Source: Mycteria americana (lineage: Eukaryota; Chordata; Aves; Ciconiiformes; Ciconiidae). Taken from it: DNA of 64,000 nt. The position numbers and the translations under genes are program-made. Where the stretch lies: positions 7,479,501 through 7,543,500 of the forward strand of contig NC_134368.1 of the NCBI RefSeq assembly GCF_035582795.1, given 5' to 3'. A model generated the notes under the pieces. The model worked only from the letters and a program-made list of their open reading frames with translations. It ran no database searches and was not told the DNA's origin. Below, one piece after another: positions 39,450-48,800 of the stretch; within the stretch, counting starts at the first letter, position 1; each line of letters begins with the position of its first letter.

Positions 39450-41815
39450 TGGTTTCAACGATGTAATGAAGGGGGAGTCTTAATTTTGATCAGCCTGAGC
39501 CAGGAGAGTATTGTGTGGAAAACGATGGCAGCTAGAAGAACTAGATCATATCGCTTGTGGCTAATGTTCTACTGCCAGTTTTAAAGTGTGAGCAAGCCAG
39601 GCTTGTACTAGCTGCAGTGACAGAAGTTCAAATCACTTTAGTGACGTGCTTCCAGGGGAAGACTCACCTTTCTCCCCTGCCTGCAACAGTGTCAGTCCCA
39701 GTCCTCTGCTTTCCTGGTGAGGTGCTGCTGTTTTACTTGCATGAGCAGAGCAGGGCGCTGGGTCTGAGCTGCTTTTTGAAGCCTGGAGTTTCGCCTGTAG
39801 CATGGAGTTTGGTTAGAACCACAAGAACCAGATGGAGTGGTGTATTTGTATCCATATATAAATGAGAAATATAAAAGAAGATGAAGACGTGGTAGGGTTT
39901 GTGTATTTGTGCTTCAAGTTGGTGTCTCTTGTAAGTGTTGAGCATGTGAGATTCACACATAAGTTAATTACGTGGCCCTTTGTGTTTGCTCTTGGACCTG
40001 TCACATAGACTAGAAAAACATTTAGCATTTCGTAGAATGTGCCGTCACTAATGGATCAGTACACGGGCTTGTTGATGAACAGTACTGTTGATCTAGTTCA
40101 GGCGCAGCAGTCCAGGATGCCGACAGCCGGCTGGAGTGTATCGGGCTCAGAGATAAATCTGAAGTGGCCTTTGAAACCTTTTCTCTGCTGGGTATGCATC
40201 AATACCCCAGCTGTCCCTGTCTGACGGATCCCTGAGGCTTCCCCCAGAGCTTCCTACATATGTGGGGAAGAGAGAAATAAATTATGCGCACACACAAATG
40301 TTTATCTGACCTGGATAGGAAGTGGAAAAAGCAAGCAGGTGTTTCCTGTGTCTGCCACAGTATTTGGCCTCATTACCTGAGAATTTTATTTCCTTTACAT
40401 GTGCTAATTCAATCATATTTTGCAATGTGTAAGAAGGAAAAAGTCTTCAGAAAGTAAACTGAAAAAAACCAACAAACCTGTCTAAATAGCAGTTACAGAA
40501 GAGTCAGTGCTTGGAAGATACTCAGCAAAAGCTTTGAGGAGCTAAGCGTGTGTGTTTTATTTTTAAGCAGCTTTAGAGTTTATTTGATTTCTGTTGGCAA
40601 ACATTAAAAAGAAATAGAAAAACTGCCTGCAGTGTTAGCAGAAAATAAAATCCTGTTGCAAGCAAGCTGTGTTTCCCTGCTATGCAATGGGCTGCCATAA
40701 GATAAAAAAGAAGCTGACAAGTTTGCACTCAATTATGCCAAAAAACCCCAACAACATAGAGCTACATAACATCTGACAAATTCTATTCTCAGACACTCTG
40801 TATTAACATTGATTCTCACTAAAATTATTAAATGTGCGTCTAATCTGCTGTTTTACTGTAAACTTGACTGTTTAGCATTTCTTAAGTGCTGAGGTGAAAT
40901 TGTTGACAAGGGAGTTGCCTTATATCTCTCAAAACATTCACTGTATAAATGAGAAAAATAAACCTTTTCATATCTCTGGCAAAAATGTATTAATTTATCA
41001 ACGGAGCTGTATATTTGTGTATAGATAGACGAGAAATGCGAATGCCTAACCACGTACGCTTAGTGCTGTAGTGTTCTGCATACAGAAGAGAACAGTCATG
41101 TGCTTTTGATTCCTCATCTTCCACACACAGGTTGTTTACAGGTGTTGCCCCAAGTCTGTCATTTCACTCCTTGGCTACTTGCATTCATTCAGAAAAAAGA
41201 GCAGACATGAAGTCTTTCGTTGCAGTTTTTCTCTTGAGCCTCTGCCAAGGAACAAGCCCGATTCAGCGAGTCGCCTTCCTGCGCTGGTGCTGACCCCTCC
41301 TGGCAAACGAGGGTTTGCAGGACTTGAGCAAAGAGAGGACACATGGGTGGTGGCTTCTTGGGCATGTGTTGATGGGGAGCAGTTCCCAGCTTCCTCCCAG
41401 CTCAGGCTCGGAGCGCGCAAGCCGGCTAACCGCTTGCAGATTACTCCTCCTAAAAGCAAGCCATCTTTCAGCCGATGGTTTAAAATAGCCACAGATCTGG
41501 CTTAAGTAAGAAAAGCCCGGTCGTAGGGGCCTTTCAGGCAGCTGGCCTCTACAATCAGTTCTGTAGGGCAGCCGGGCACCTCCTGACTTCTCAGAGATGG
41601 CCTGGAGAGTGTCACCCTGAAAGGAACAGGCCAGCCCTAGAAAATACAGCCTTTAACCAGCACAAGGCTCAAGTGAAACATGCATTATTTTGAGCAAGTA
41701 AAATTCAGGCTGAGGGGAAGGAAACTGCAGCTGAAGATGCTCCATGGTGAAAGGGCCTGTGAATTACCTCACCCGTTTACCATAAATTTACCTCCATTAT
41801 GAAGAGAATAAGCTT

Positions 41816-41899
41816 GAGCAGGTCAGTGCAGCCCTCTGTGCCTCCTTTCTCGTGGTAGAGCAGGTCAGTGCAGCCCTCCGTGCCTCCTTTCTCATCATA
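41816..41899. repeat. 42-bp tandem duplication
   Basis: Two copies of a 42-base unit starting gagcaggtcagtgcagccct, at 41816-41857 and 41858-41899, with few differences. It lies in the REEP1 3' UTR or spacer and causes a repeated peptide in a minus-strand chance frame. Confidence 0.85.
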
Positions 41900-42479
41900 G
41901 GGGCCAGCATCAGCGCAGTTACAGCAGTCGCCGATTGCTGAATCGGGATCACATCAAATATAGACAAGACAGACTTCATGTGTATCACTGTCACCTTGGA
42001 ATTAATCCCACACCAATCTAAATTGTGTAAATGCAAACCCAGCACAGAAGGAAAGGAGAATCTATTTATTCCTAATGAGAGGGAGAAAGCTGCTTGGAGA
42101 GATATGATGCTCCCTAGCCTCACGTAAACAACCTGCTGCCTCTGACTGCTCTCTGAAGTGTTCTCACGTAGTGATGAAACCCTTGTACTTGTGACCAAAT
42201 GCTCCTTAATCACAGTCTCCTTTTTGCTGTTTGTTTTGGGTACCTATTTTGCACCTAGCACAATATTTGAAATAGCAGAGAACACTACGTTGGGATTTGC
42301 GCTTAGACAAACTATTTAAGGATCGTAATTGTGCCCTTCATGTGATTTCTTTCCTGTGATCGGTAGAAAAGATCTGTGATGAAATGGTACACTTAATGCC
42401 TCACAAGGATGGCCATTACAACAGTATTCCAAAGGTTGATGTTTTGCTGGTTTTGTTATACTGCTTGATACACATCCTG

Positions 42480-42485
42480 AATAAA
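42480..42485 (+). terminator. candidate distal REEP1 poly(A) signal
   Basis: A perfect AATAAA hexamer lies about 3.65 kb after the REEP1 stop, followed within about 17 bases by an A-rich run (42502 onward). It is the last good + strand signal before the convergent MRPL35 gene. The A-run is genomic, so false priming could mimic a 3' end here. Confidence 0.45.
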
Positions 42486-43578
42486 GTCTTAATCTTTTCT
42501 TTAAAAAAAAAAAAGAAAAAAAAGAAGAAGAAAACACCTTTAGTCTGTTCAATGTATCTGGCAGGCCAGAATAACTACTTTGATCACTGTATTATTTTTA
42601 TCTCAATTCTGGCTGACTGTATATAGATGTATTCACTAAGTGCTGCATGTCCTTCACAACTTCTTTCTGTATTATGAACTGGAAAAAAAATACAGCTACT
42701 GAACACTCCGAGTAACTAGTGAATTCATTGAAACACTACAGCCTTGTACAGCAAACCATCTCTCGCTATACAGGTGGCTCTGGAGCTGATAACCAGGGAC
42801 TATCTGCTTAGCAGTGGCTTAGTTATTAGTGAACTTTTCGAGGCTACTTCTTGAAGGAACTGCTTTTCATACACTTGCTGGAGTATCACCTTTGTAGAGA
42901 AAACCTCCGATCTAGCCCTTAGTGAAACCAGAGATGAGCTGCACTGTACGCTCCAAAAGGACCCTGTAATAAATCCTTGGTTTTGTTCCATATATACATG
43001 TGATCAGAGATACGCAATGAGGTACAAGTAGGCTTAAAGAAAGAATAAAAACAAGAAAATACTCAGAACTGACTGCTTGAGGATGTAGTATAGGACCCAA
43101 AGAATATATTCTACTACTCAAAAACCAACACAGGATACAAAATGTGAGTCCTGTAATGAAATTTGGTGGCTAATACATTTTTACATCAGTTATAAAAACT
43201 GCATGTAGCCATGAAACACTTTTTTTTCTATGCTCTCTAGCATGGAGACATGGCAACAGTTTATCTGGTACCATGACAGGTAACAATACTGACACAGACC
43301 CTGCTCTCCTTTCTCCCCTTCCCCAAGGAGACTCTATTCAGTGAGCTACCAATAAGTTTGGACACAGCAAAATATATTCTGGGTTATTTAAACATGTTTC
43401 TTTTAAAATTTTTAGGATTAAATATGTCGAATTATTCACTTTTAGTTATGTTTACACTGTATTCACCCACATTACACACAATCACAGGAAACCAACAGAC
43501 GTCAGAATGTGTAGGTGACCAGCTTGACCTCTGCTAAGTAAAACAGAAATTGCAGCTCAAGATAATCTTGAATATTCC

Positions 43579-43584
43579 TTTATT
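43579..43584 (-). terminator. candidate MRPL35 poly(A) signal
   Basis: TTTATT on the + strand (AATAAA on the - strand) about 155 bases after the MRPL35 stop. A second copy lies nearer at 43629-43634. Either would give a short 3' UTR, leaving roughly 1.1 kb to the distal REEP1 signal. Confidence 0.45.
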
Positions 43585-43737
43585 TTGGGCATTGATACCC
43601 ATAATTCTCATCAGATGACATGCATATGTTTATTTAGAAAAGTAACAGGTATCACAGATTCATGTTCTAAAATTAAGACCATACCATATGTACTGCCACC
43701 TCTTTCCCACAGAGATGCAAAAATGAAACCAAGATTT

Positions 43738-43926
43738 CTACACACGAAGATTCGTGCGATCGTGATACTTCTGGTAGGGATCATCAACATACCAATTTCG
43801 TCTTTTCCAGAAAGAAGTGGTCATTTTATCAAGGAGTTTACACTGTGTTCTAGTACACAACATCATCTCTCTCAAACGCTTCTTCTGGGCGGCTGACTTC
43901 TTCCACAGTTTCTTCTTATAACCAGA
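43738..43926 (-). CDS. MRPL35: MRPL35 exon 3, C-terminal part
   Basis: 189 bases including the stop TAG at 43740-43738, after the minus-strand acceptor ttctgacag. It reads [62 protein letters not shown]. It keeps the characteristic conserved [17 protein letters not shown] ending. Confidence 0.96.
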   Translation of the reverse strand, partial: SGYKKKLWKKSAAQKKRLREMMLCTRTQCKLLDKMTTSFWKRRNWYVDDPYQKYHDRTNLRV

Positions 43927-45092
43927 CTGTCAGAAGAAAATACACACAAGACTTCTAAGTGGGTCCCTGCAAATACATATATACAGCAATACTGATAAGC
44001 AAACCAGTACAAATCCCCCACTTGCAGGAAGATGGGAGTCTCTAGAGGTTTTTTTAACTTCCATCCTAGCTGCTGCCCTCTAACGGAATGAAAACAATTA
44101 GCCCGCTGATTGTAAACGTGCTTTTATTACAAAAAACAAAGAAGTCTTACTTTTCTCCTAACCCAAAGGCCATTGTGCAGCCGGAGAAACCTATCGATGA
44201 CAGCCTTCACGGTTTTCCTCTTTCCATTCCGCAAGCTACAGTAAGTGAGAGTCCTCGCTGGCTGTTGAAGTATACTTGGAAGTAGAGATGTGACACTAAA
44301 AAAACCCCACCCCCAAAATAGGGAAAAAATAGAACAGGAATGAAACATCTTTTTCTAAAAGTAATCACTGGCTTTTCACAGAAAGAGAAATCAGAAGCAG
44401 CTGTGACTTGTCTGAAGGAGGTTAACAAGAACTCATCTAATTACAGCACACCACTTAAGGAGCGTGCATGTAGGAACACTAACGGCAGTACTGCACTCTA
44501 GTTGCAATTAATGTCGACGTTATTATTCCATACACAACAGCTTTTTCATCTAATAGAAGTGGTTAAACACTCAAAAGCAAACGTTCAACTGTCACTGGCA
44601 TTCAGGAACTACCTGTAGAACATCAGTGACCAGCAAGAGAAACTGTGCCGATTATAACAAGGCTTTTTGTAAAGCCTATGTCTGCAAAGTCTATTCCATT
44701 TTACATCCTGCCTCAAGTATTATGCTTAACAGAAGTGGGAGATTTTGGGCTAAAACAGAGACGCGTTAGCTAGAGTAAAAAGCAGTCCAAGAAGTTGCTC
44801 AGACTTTATGTAAACCGCCTTTTAAGCTCTCCTTCCAGAAAGAACGGCGCAGACTGTACCTGCTTAGGACCGAGGGGGTGCCTCCCCCGGGCAGGCTCAC
44901 CGAGGGCAGCCGCGGTTTCCACAGCGGGGCCGCTGCGGGTGCCCGCACTTGCCTGACGCACCGGGCGGAGAGGCCGGAGAGAGCGCGTCCCGCGCCGGGC
45001 CTGCGGGCAGCCCAGGGGGCCCAGCGCCCCAGGATCCCTGCGGAGAGCCAGGCGCTCAGGAGACGCCCCGAAACACCGCCCCGCGCCGCCAT
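43738..45092 (-). CDS. MRPL35: MRPL35, mitochondrial large ribosomal subunit protein bL35m
   Basis: Joined minus-strand exons 45092-44860, 44295-44151 and 43926-43738 give 188 codons plus stop, identical in length to human MRPL35. Residues 1-78 form an Arg/Ala-rich, acid-poor mitochondrial presequence. Residues 100-126 read [19 protein letters not shown] then NGLWVRRK, followed by [20 protein letters not shown], the basic bL35 core. The end reads [20 protein letters not shown] then NLRV-stop. The protein acts in the 39S subunit in the mitochondrial matrix. The start at 45092 was chosen because MAA aligns with human and the context is good (G at -3 and at +4). An in-frame ATG 64 codons upstream (45284) lies in likely promoter sequence. 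It is head to head with IMMT and tail to tail with REEP1. Confidence 0.95.
44151..44295 (-). CDS. MRPL35: MRPL35 exon 2, bL35 core
   Basis: 145 bases, with minus-strand acceptor ggtttttttag and donor gtaaga after AGGAGAAAA. It reads [48 protein letters not shown]. The [16 protein letters not shown] block is nearly identical to human. Confidence 0.95.
44296..44859 (-). other. MRPL35: MRPL35 intron 1
   Basis: A 564-base intron with GT...AG ends. A short C-rich/A-rich patch (aaaaaaaccccacccccaaaa, + strand) precedes exon 2 and supplies the pyrimidine tract. Nothing else recognised. Confidence 0.8.
44860..45092 (-). CDS. MRPL35: MRPL35 exon 1 with mitochondrial presequence
   Basis: 233 bases coding [20 protein letters not shown] onward to TPSVLS plus two bases (ag), then the donor gtacag. 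Very GC-rich and inside the CpG island. The sequence is Arg/Ala/Leu-rich with no acidic residue in its first 60 positions, as expected for an import presequence. Alignment of TPSVLSS with human TSVILNR, and the exact total length, support this junction. Confidence 0.92.
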
Positions 45093-45453
45093 TTCGGAGG
45101 CAGCCCCCTCACCCCCGGCTCGACATGGCCGCCCGCCTCCCCTCAGCCGCCGCGCGCCACCGACCCGCCACAGCCCCGCGCGCAGCCACCACCGCCGCCG
45201 CCGCCATGTCTCCACGCCCCGGCTACGGCAACTGACGAAGGTCACGCTGCGCCGGGGGCGGGGCGGGGCGGCGCCGTGCCCCACCTAGCGGGGCGCTGCC
45301 TGCGGCAGCTTCAAACCGCCCCGTCCTCGCTACACGGGGCGCGGCAGGCCGGGCCGGGCCCGCCTCATCCCCCGCCGCGGGACCGGCGATAACCGCTGCC
45401 TGCCCCGCAGGTCCCCACACGGCCCCACCGGGGCCGCCCCGAGACCCCTCTCC

Positions 45454-45465
45454 CGCGCATGCGCC
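45454..45465. promoter_or_regulatory. NRF-1-type palindrome, MRPL35-proximal
   Basis: CGCGCATGCGCC contains the GCGCATGCGC core bound by NRF-1, a main activator of nuclear genes for mitochondria. Its position between the two starts fits shared control. Confidence 0.65.
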
Positions 45466-45511
45466 ACCGGCGCCGTCCCGCGTCAGGGACACACCGCCGC
45501 CGCCGGTGGGA

Positions 45512-45576
45512 GGATACATTTGCATACGGCCCGTCCGTATGCAAATGGAAGGATACATTTGCATACGGCCCGTCCC
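45512..45576. promoter_or_regulatory. triple octamer array with inverted and direct repeat
   Basis: Three octamer elements occur within 47 bases: ATTTGCAT at 45518-45525, ATGCAAAT at 45539-45546 and ATTTGCAT at 45557-45564. The first two lie in a perfect 13-bp inverted repeat (catttgcatacgg at 45517-45529 and its complement at 45535-45547, loop of 5). A 25-bp segment beginning ggatacatttgcat is repeated directly with a period of 39. Octamers are sites for POU factors such as OCT1. Confidence 0.75.
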
Positions 45577-45581
45577 CTCTG

Positions 45582-45586
45582 ATTGG
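45582..45586 (-). promoter_or_regulatory. inverted CCAAT box (NF-Y type)
   Basis: ATTGG in the context tctgattggacg, 181 bases before the IMMT start codon and just after the octamer array. This is a typical NF-Y position in TATA-less promoters. No TATA box is seen near either start. Confidence 0.55.
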
Positions 45587-45654
45587 ACGCGCTGCCCATC
45601 GCTCTCCGCTGGGAGCGGCCACGCCCCTGGCAGAGCGGAAGCCCGTGCAGCTGC

Positions 45655-45666
45655 TGCGCATGCGCG
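45655..45666. promoter_or_regulatory. NRF-1-type palindrome, IMMT-proximal
   Basis: TGCGCATGCGCG is a full match to the NRF-1 consensus YGCGCAYGCGCR, 97 bases before the IMMT start codon. A second copy at 45454-45465 lies about 200 bases away, nearer MRPL35. Confidence 0.7.
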
Positions 45667-45762
45667 CCGCGCTTTACTCGCGGCGGGGGGGGGCGGAGGC
45701 AGGCGGCGCTGGGAGTTACCGCGCACGGCGCCTTCCTGCAGCCTGCCCCCGGCTCCGAGGCC

Positions 45763-45807
45763 ATGCTGCGGGCGTGCCACCGAGCGGGGGTCGCTGCGGC
45801 CGCGCAG
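45763..45807 (+). CDS. IMMT: IMMT exon 1, start codon and presequence
   Basis: ATG in good context (ggccATG, G at -3) codes [15 protein letters not shown], then the donor gtgagc. Human begins MLRACQLSGVTAAAQ. Exon 1 lies in the CpG island. Confidence 0.95.
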
Positions 45808-48800
45808 GTGAGCAGGGCGGCGAGCGGTGCGCGGCCCTAGGGGAGCCCCGCGAGCCGTCCTCGCTGCCGCTTGCCCTCCGGCCGGTGCGGCCCGGCAGCC
45901 CGCCTCGCAGGGACCGGGCGGGGCCGGGCCCGCCGGCGGGGCCGAGCGGAGGCAGCGCCGGGCAGGGGGGGTATGGGCGCGGCGCGTCCTCTAAGCGCGG
46001 CTCGGTCTTCTCTGAATGACTCCGCACGCGCGGGCCGCGATTGGCTGCTCGGCTCTTGAGGGGCGGCCGCGAGCGCCAACAGGGCGCCTGGGCGGGCGCG
46101 GGCTGGGCGCTAGTAGGTCAGCTGTACTACGAGTCCCGGCGTGCAGCGCGCCAGTCCCGCGCGGGGCGGAGGGGCCGCCGCCCGCAAGGCACGCCGGTCC
46201 TTGTAGTCCGCTGCGGTTCTCCTACCGGGTGGCGGCCCCGGGAGAAGTAGGGCGGGCGGGCCGGGGCGGGGCGGGGCTGCCGGGGCGCGCCGCGCTGCAT
46301 GCTGGGGGCTGTAGTCTCCTCGGCGGTCATTGCCGGCGCCGGGCCTGCCGCCGCCTCTCCCGCCGCTCCCGGCCTCGGGGCAGCGCCGGCGAGCAGCGGC
46401 CGCAGCCCGGAGGGGCGGCAGGGCTCGGCGGCGGCTCGCGGCCGGTTGCCTCCTCAGTGGCGGGGCGGCCGGGCCCGCTCACCGGCGTGGAAGGACGTGA
46501 CCTTGCCTTCCCCGCCGCGGCCTCCCCTGCGCCGCCCCGGCCTGCGGCCCCGGTACCTCACAGCCCTTCCCCGTTTTGACCACAGTGGGTCCGATCGCCT
46601 GGCCGTGTCGTTAATAACGGGGGTCCCGGGGCTCAGGGTGACGAGTAGCGTCAGCTTTCGGGTGTGGGGGGCCTGTGGTACCGAGTGGCCGCAGCGGGGA
46701 TCCTGCAGTCCTCATGGTCAGACACGGAGAGGAGCGAACAAGCGATGCCGGGGGGGAAAGTGCCTGTTGGGTGTGTTTTCTGGGCCTTTGCCCTTCCTCA
46801 TCAGTAGAGATTAGGATGATAATATGCTACGGAGCCTTTTTAAAGCAGTCGGCCAACTTTAAGAAGCCACAAGGGTTTATAGGTGAGGGTGACTCCTCTA
46901 CTAAGGCCCCAACTTGTATTTCAGGTGTCTGCTTAACAGTAATAAAAAATAATCTGATTAGATCACTTCTATATCCTACTCTACGTTCCAGTGTTCATTA
47001 CTTTCTACTCACACAGTTCAGCAAAGGACAAGCTGTGCATTCAGCCCTCCCGGCTCTGCAGTTGAAAGGTAACCGCCTTAAAGCTTGCAACCTTTCCCAC
47101 CGCGGCAGCTGGCATTTCCTCTGCTGCTTTATAAGGCCGGAGAGCTCTCCGGGCCGGGTCATATGATGCCCACTAAAATAAGGCTCTGGGTTTGCAGGCC
47201 TGTGGAAAGTTTTAGCTGGGAGTTGAGAAGACAGAAAACACGCTTTCGCAGATGGTTGTCACTTAGGGCTATTTGCATGTAGTCAGTCTTTAAAAGAATG
47301 TGTCGAGAATGACTGTACAGCACTGGAAAAGCCAGAGTTGTGCGTTGCAGCTGGGAAGTGTGCCTTCAGTCTATAAATGTTTGGTGGAAGACCTGTGCAA
47401 ACACAGAGGTGCCACGGCGCTCTGGAGTTTGTTGTCTGTACCCTTCCTGTTTGCTTCCTTACTTCAAAAAAATAACTTTTTTTTTTTCTTCCTTCATCCC
47501 TACTCGTATTTCCTGATGAGACCAAATACAACGAAGGTTTAATTTGGACAGCAAAAGTGTATGGAGTGAAACAGTTTTTTATGCATTTTGATTCTTTTTA
47601 TTCATATTGTGGGGGAGGCTTTGTGGCATACCGTAGTATATACACATGAAAGCAGTTGCCGGTCCCATGGACTTTCAGCAACTAAAACTTGGTTCTTTTT
47701 GGGTGACAAAAGAGCCAGAAACTGGAATTAAGAAACAAATGTTTTAATTATACTGCTTGTTTTGCAAGAGGTGCAGAATTGTGGACTCTAATCAAGGCAT
47801 GCCAACTTGATCTGAGATGATACTGGGTAATTTTTCACAAGAAGTGAAAACTCCTGTCATGGAAGTAAGACTCCCTGGCTGTTAAGAGGTTGTCAGGCAG
47901 ATGCTGATCCTGTCAAGCCTGGAAGGGGCACCAGTGCGTTGACACCAGGATGCTCCATCTGTCTGTGCTACCTGTTGCCTTGCTAATAAGGGAAGGCATC
48001 CTCGCTGCCCGCATCCTCCTGCCTGGGGGAGCACATTCGACAGAGACGTTCTTGCTGGAGCAGCAGCATTGGTTTATTCTCTGCTTCAGCTGCGGTGATC
48101 CCCAGGCAGCCACAATTACACAGTTTTTATATCTTATTATCCATCTTCCATTTTCTTGTCTTTACTACCCCCTTCAGTCCCTCTTTTTTTGACATGAGAG
48201 TCGGTGCGTCTCATGTCATGTTTAGGAGTTTCTCTCGCCCGGCTCAGTTAGCTAAAGCTCAGGCCCGAGCCTCGGCGTCTGCCTGCAGACCTGACGGTGG
48301 CATTATTGTGAGTGATGGCACCTTGCTGGTACCTTGCTATTCAGCTAGGGAAACTTAATTGTTCTGCTTTGATACAGCCCAAAAAGAAATGTGTGTTTGC
48401 GGGTGGGTTGTTTGTTTGTTTGGTTTTTTTAAAAATATTAGTGGTGGCAAGTTTTAACAATGCTTTTTTAAGAATGGAAATAAACCCTTTTTACATATAT
48501 AATATATGGAAGCTGATAGTGAGGCAAGTCCGCTTCTGTTTTGTGATGTTAAGATACTCCTTTACAGGTTAAAAAATCCAGTTGTCTAAAGAGAGCTGGA
48601 CCTGGCCAGGACTGTGAGGTAACAGGTCCTCGATGCTCGCTTGCTTGAGCAGACTGAGAGCTGGGAAGCAGAGCATGGCTGGATGGGGGAAATAGCAAAG
48701 CAACTGCTGCTCCCCAAAGCCAGAGCAGCATGAAGGTTTAACTACAGAAAATCCCAGTAGAGAGCTCGTGGTGGAGACTAGGAAAAATTTTATCCTTCTC

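Larger units (their letters stand above)
38829..42485 (+). other. REEP1: REEP1 3' untranslated region, probable extent, and spacer
   Basis: No convincing coding sequence was found. Candidate poly(A) signals AATAAA occur at 39444-39449 and at 42480-42485. The latter is followed by an A-rich run. The human REEP1 3' UTR is long (about 3 kb from memory), which favours the distal site, but this is inference. The stretch includes a 42-bp tandem duplication at 41816-41899. Open frames on both strands around 41180-41500 look like chance overlap. Confidence 0.5.
44880..46560. promoter_or_regulatory. CpG island spanning the MRPL35/IMMT bidirectional promoter
   Basis: A long stretch dense in CpG with repeated GC boxes (for example 45253-45272 and 46248-46280), in contrast to AT-rich flanks. 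It contains MRPL35 exon 1, the 670-bp gap between the two start codons, IMMT exon 1 and the start of IMMT intron 1. Head-to-head genes sharing one CpG island are typical of bidirectional promoters for nuclear-encoded mitochondrial proteins. Boundaries were judged by eye. Confidence 0.85.

Noticed and set aside
41175-41505. Overlapping 105- and 108-codon frames on both strands
   Set aside because: Frames open on both strands over the same bases are typical of locally GC-rich noncoding sequence; no homology recognised.
41797-42213. 138-codon minus-strand frame with a repeated KEA(R/Q)RAALTCS peptide
   Set aside because: The peptide repeat is simply the 42-bp tandem duplication read in one frame; no splice or start support.
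45187-45206. Short CCG trinucleotide run as an expansion-type repeat
   Set aside because: Only about four to five units in GC-rich promoter DNA; not notable.
45459-46019. 186-codon + strand frame across the promoter containing repeated AYGPS words
   Set aside because: It runs through the octamer repeats and IMMT exon 1 in the wrong frame; a CpG-island chance frame.
46016-46814. 187- and 171-codon frames in IMMT intron 1
   Set aside because: Arg/Gly/Pro-rich translation typical of CpG islands, no domain. The promoter-like motifs are reported separately without claiming a protein.
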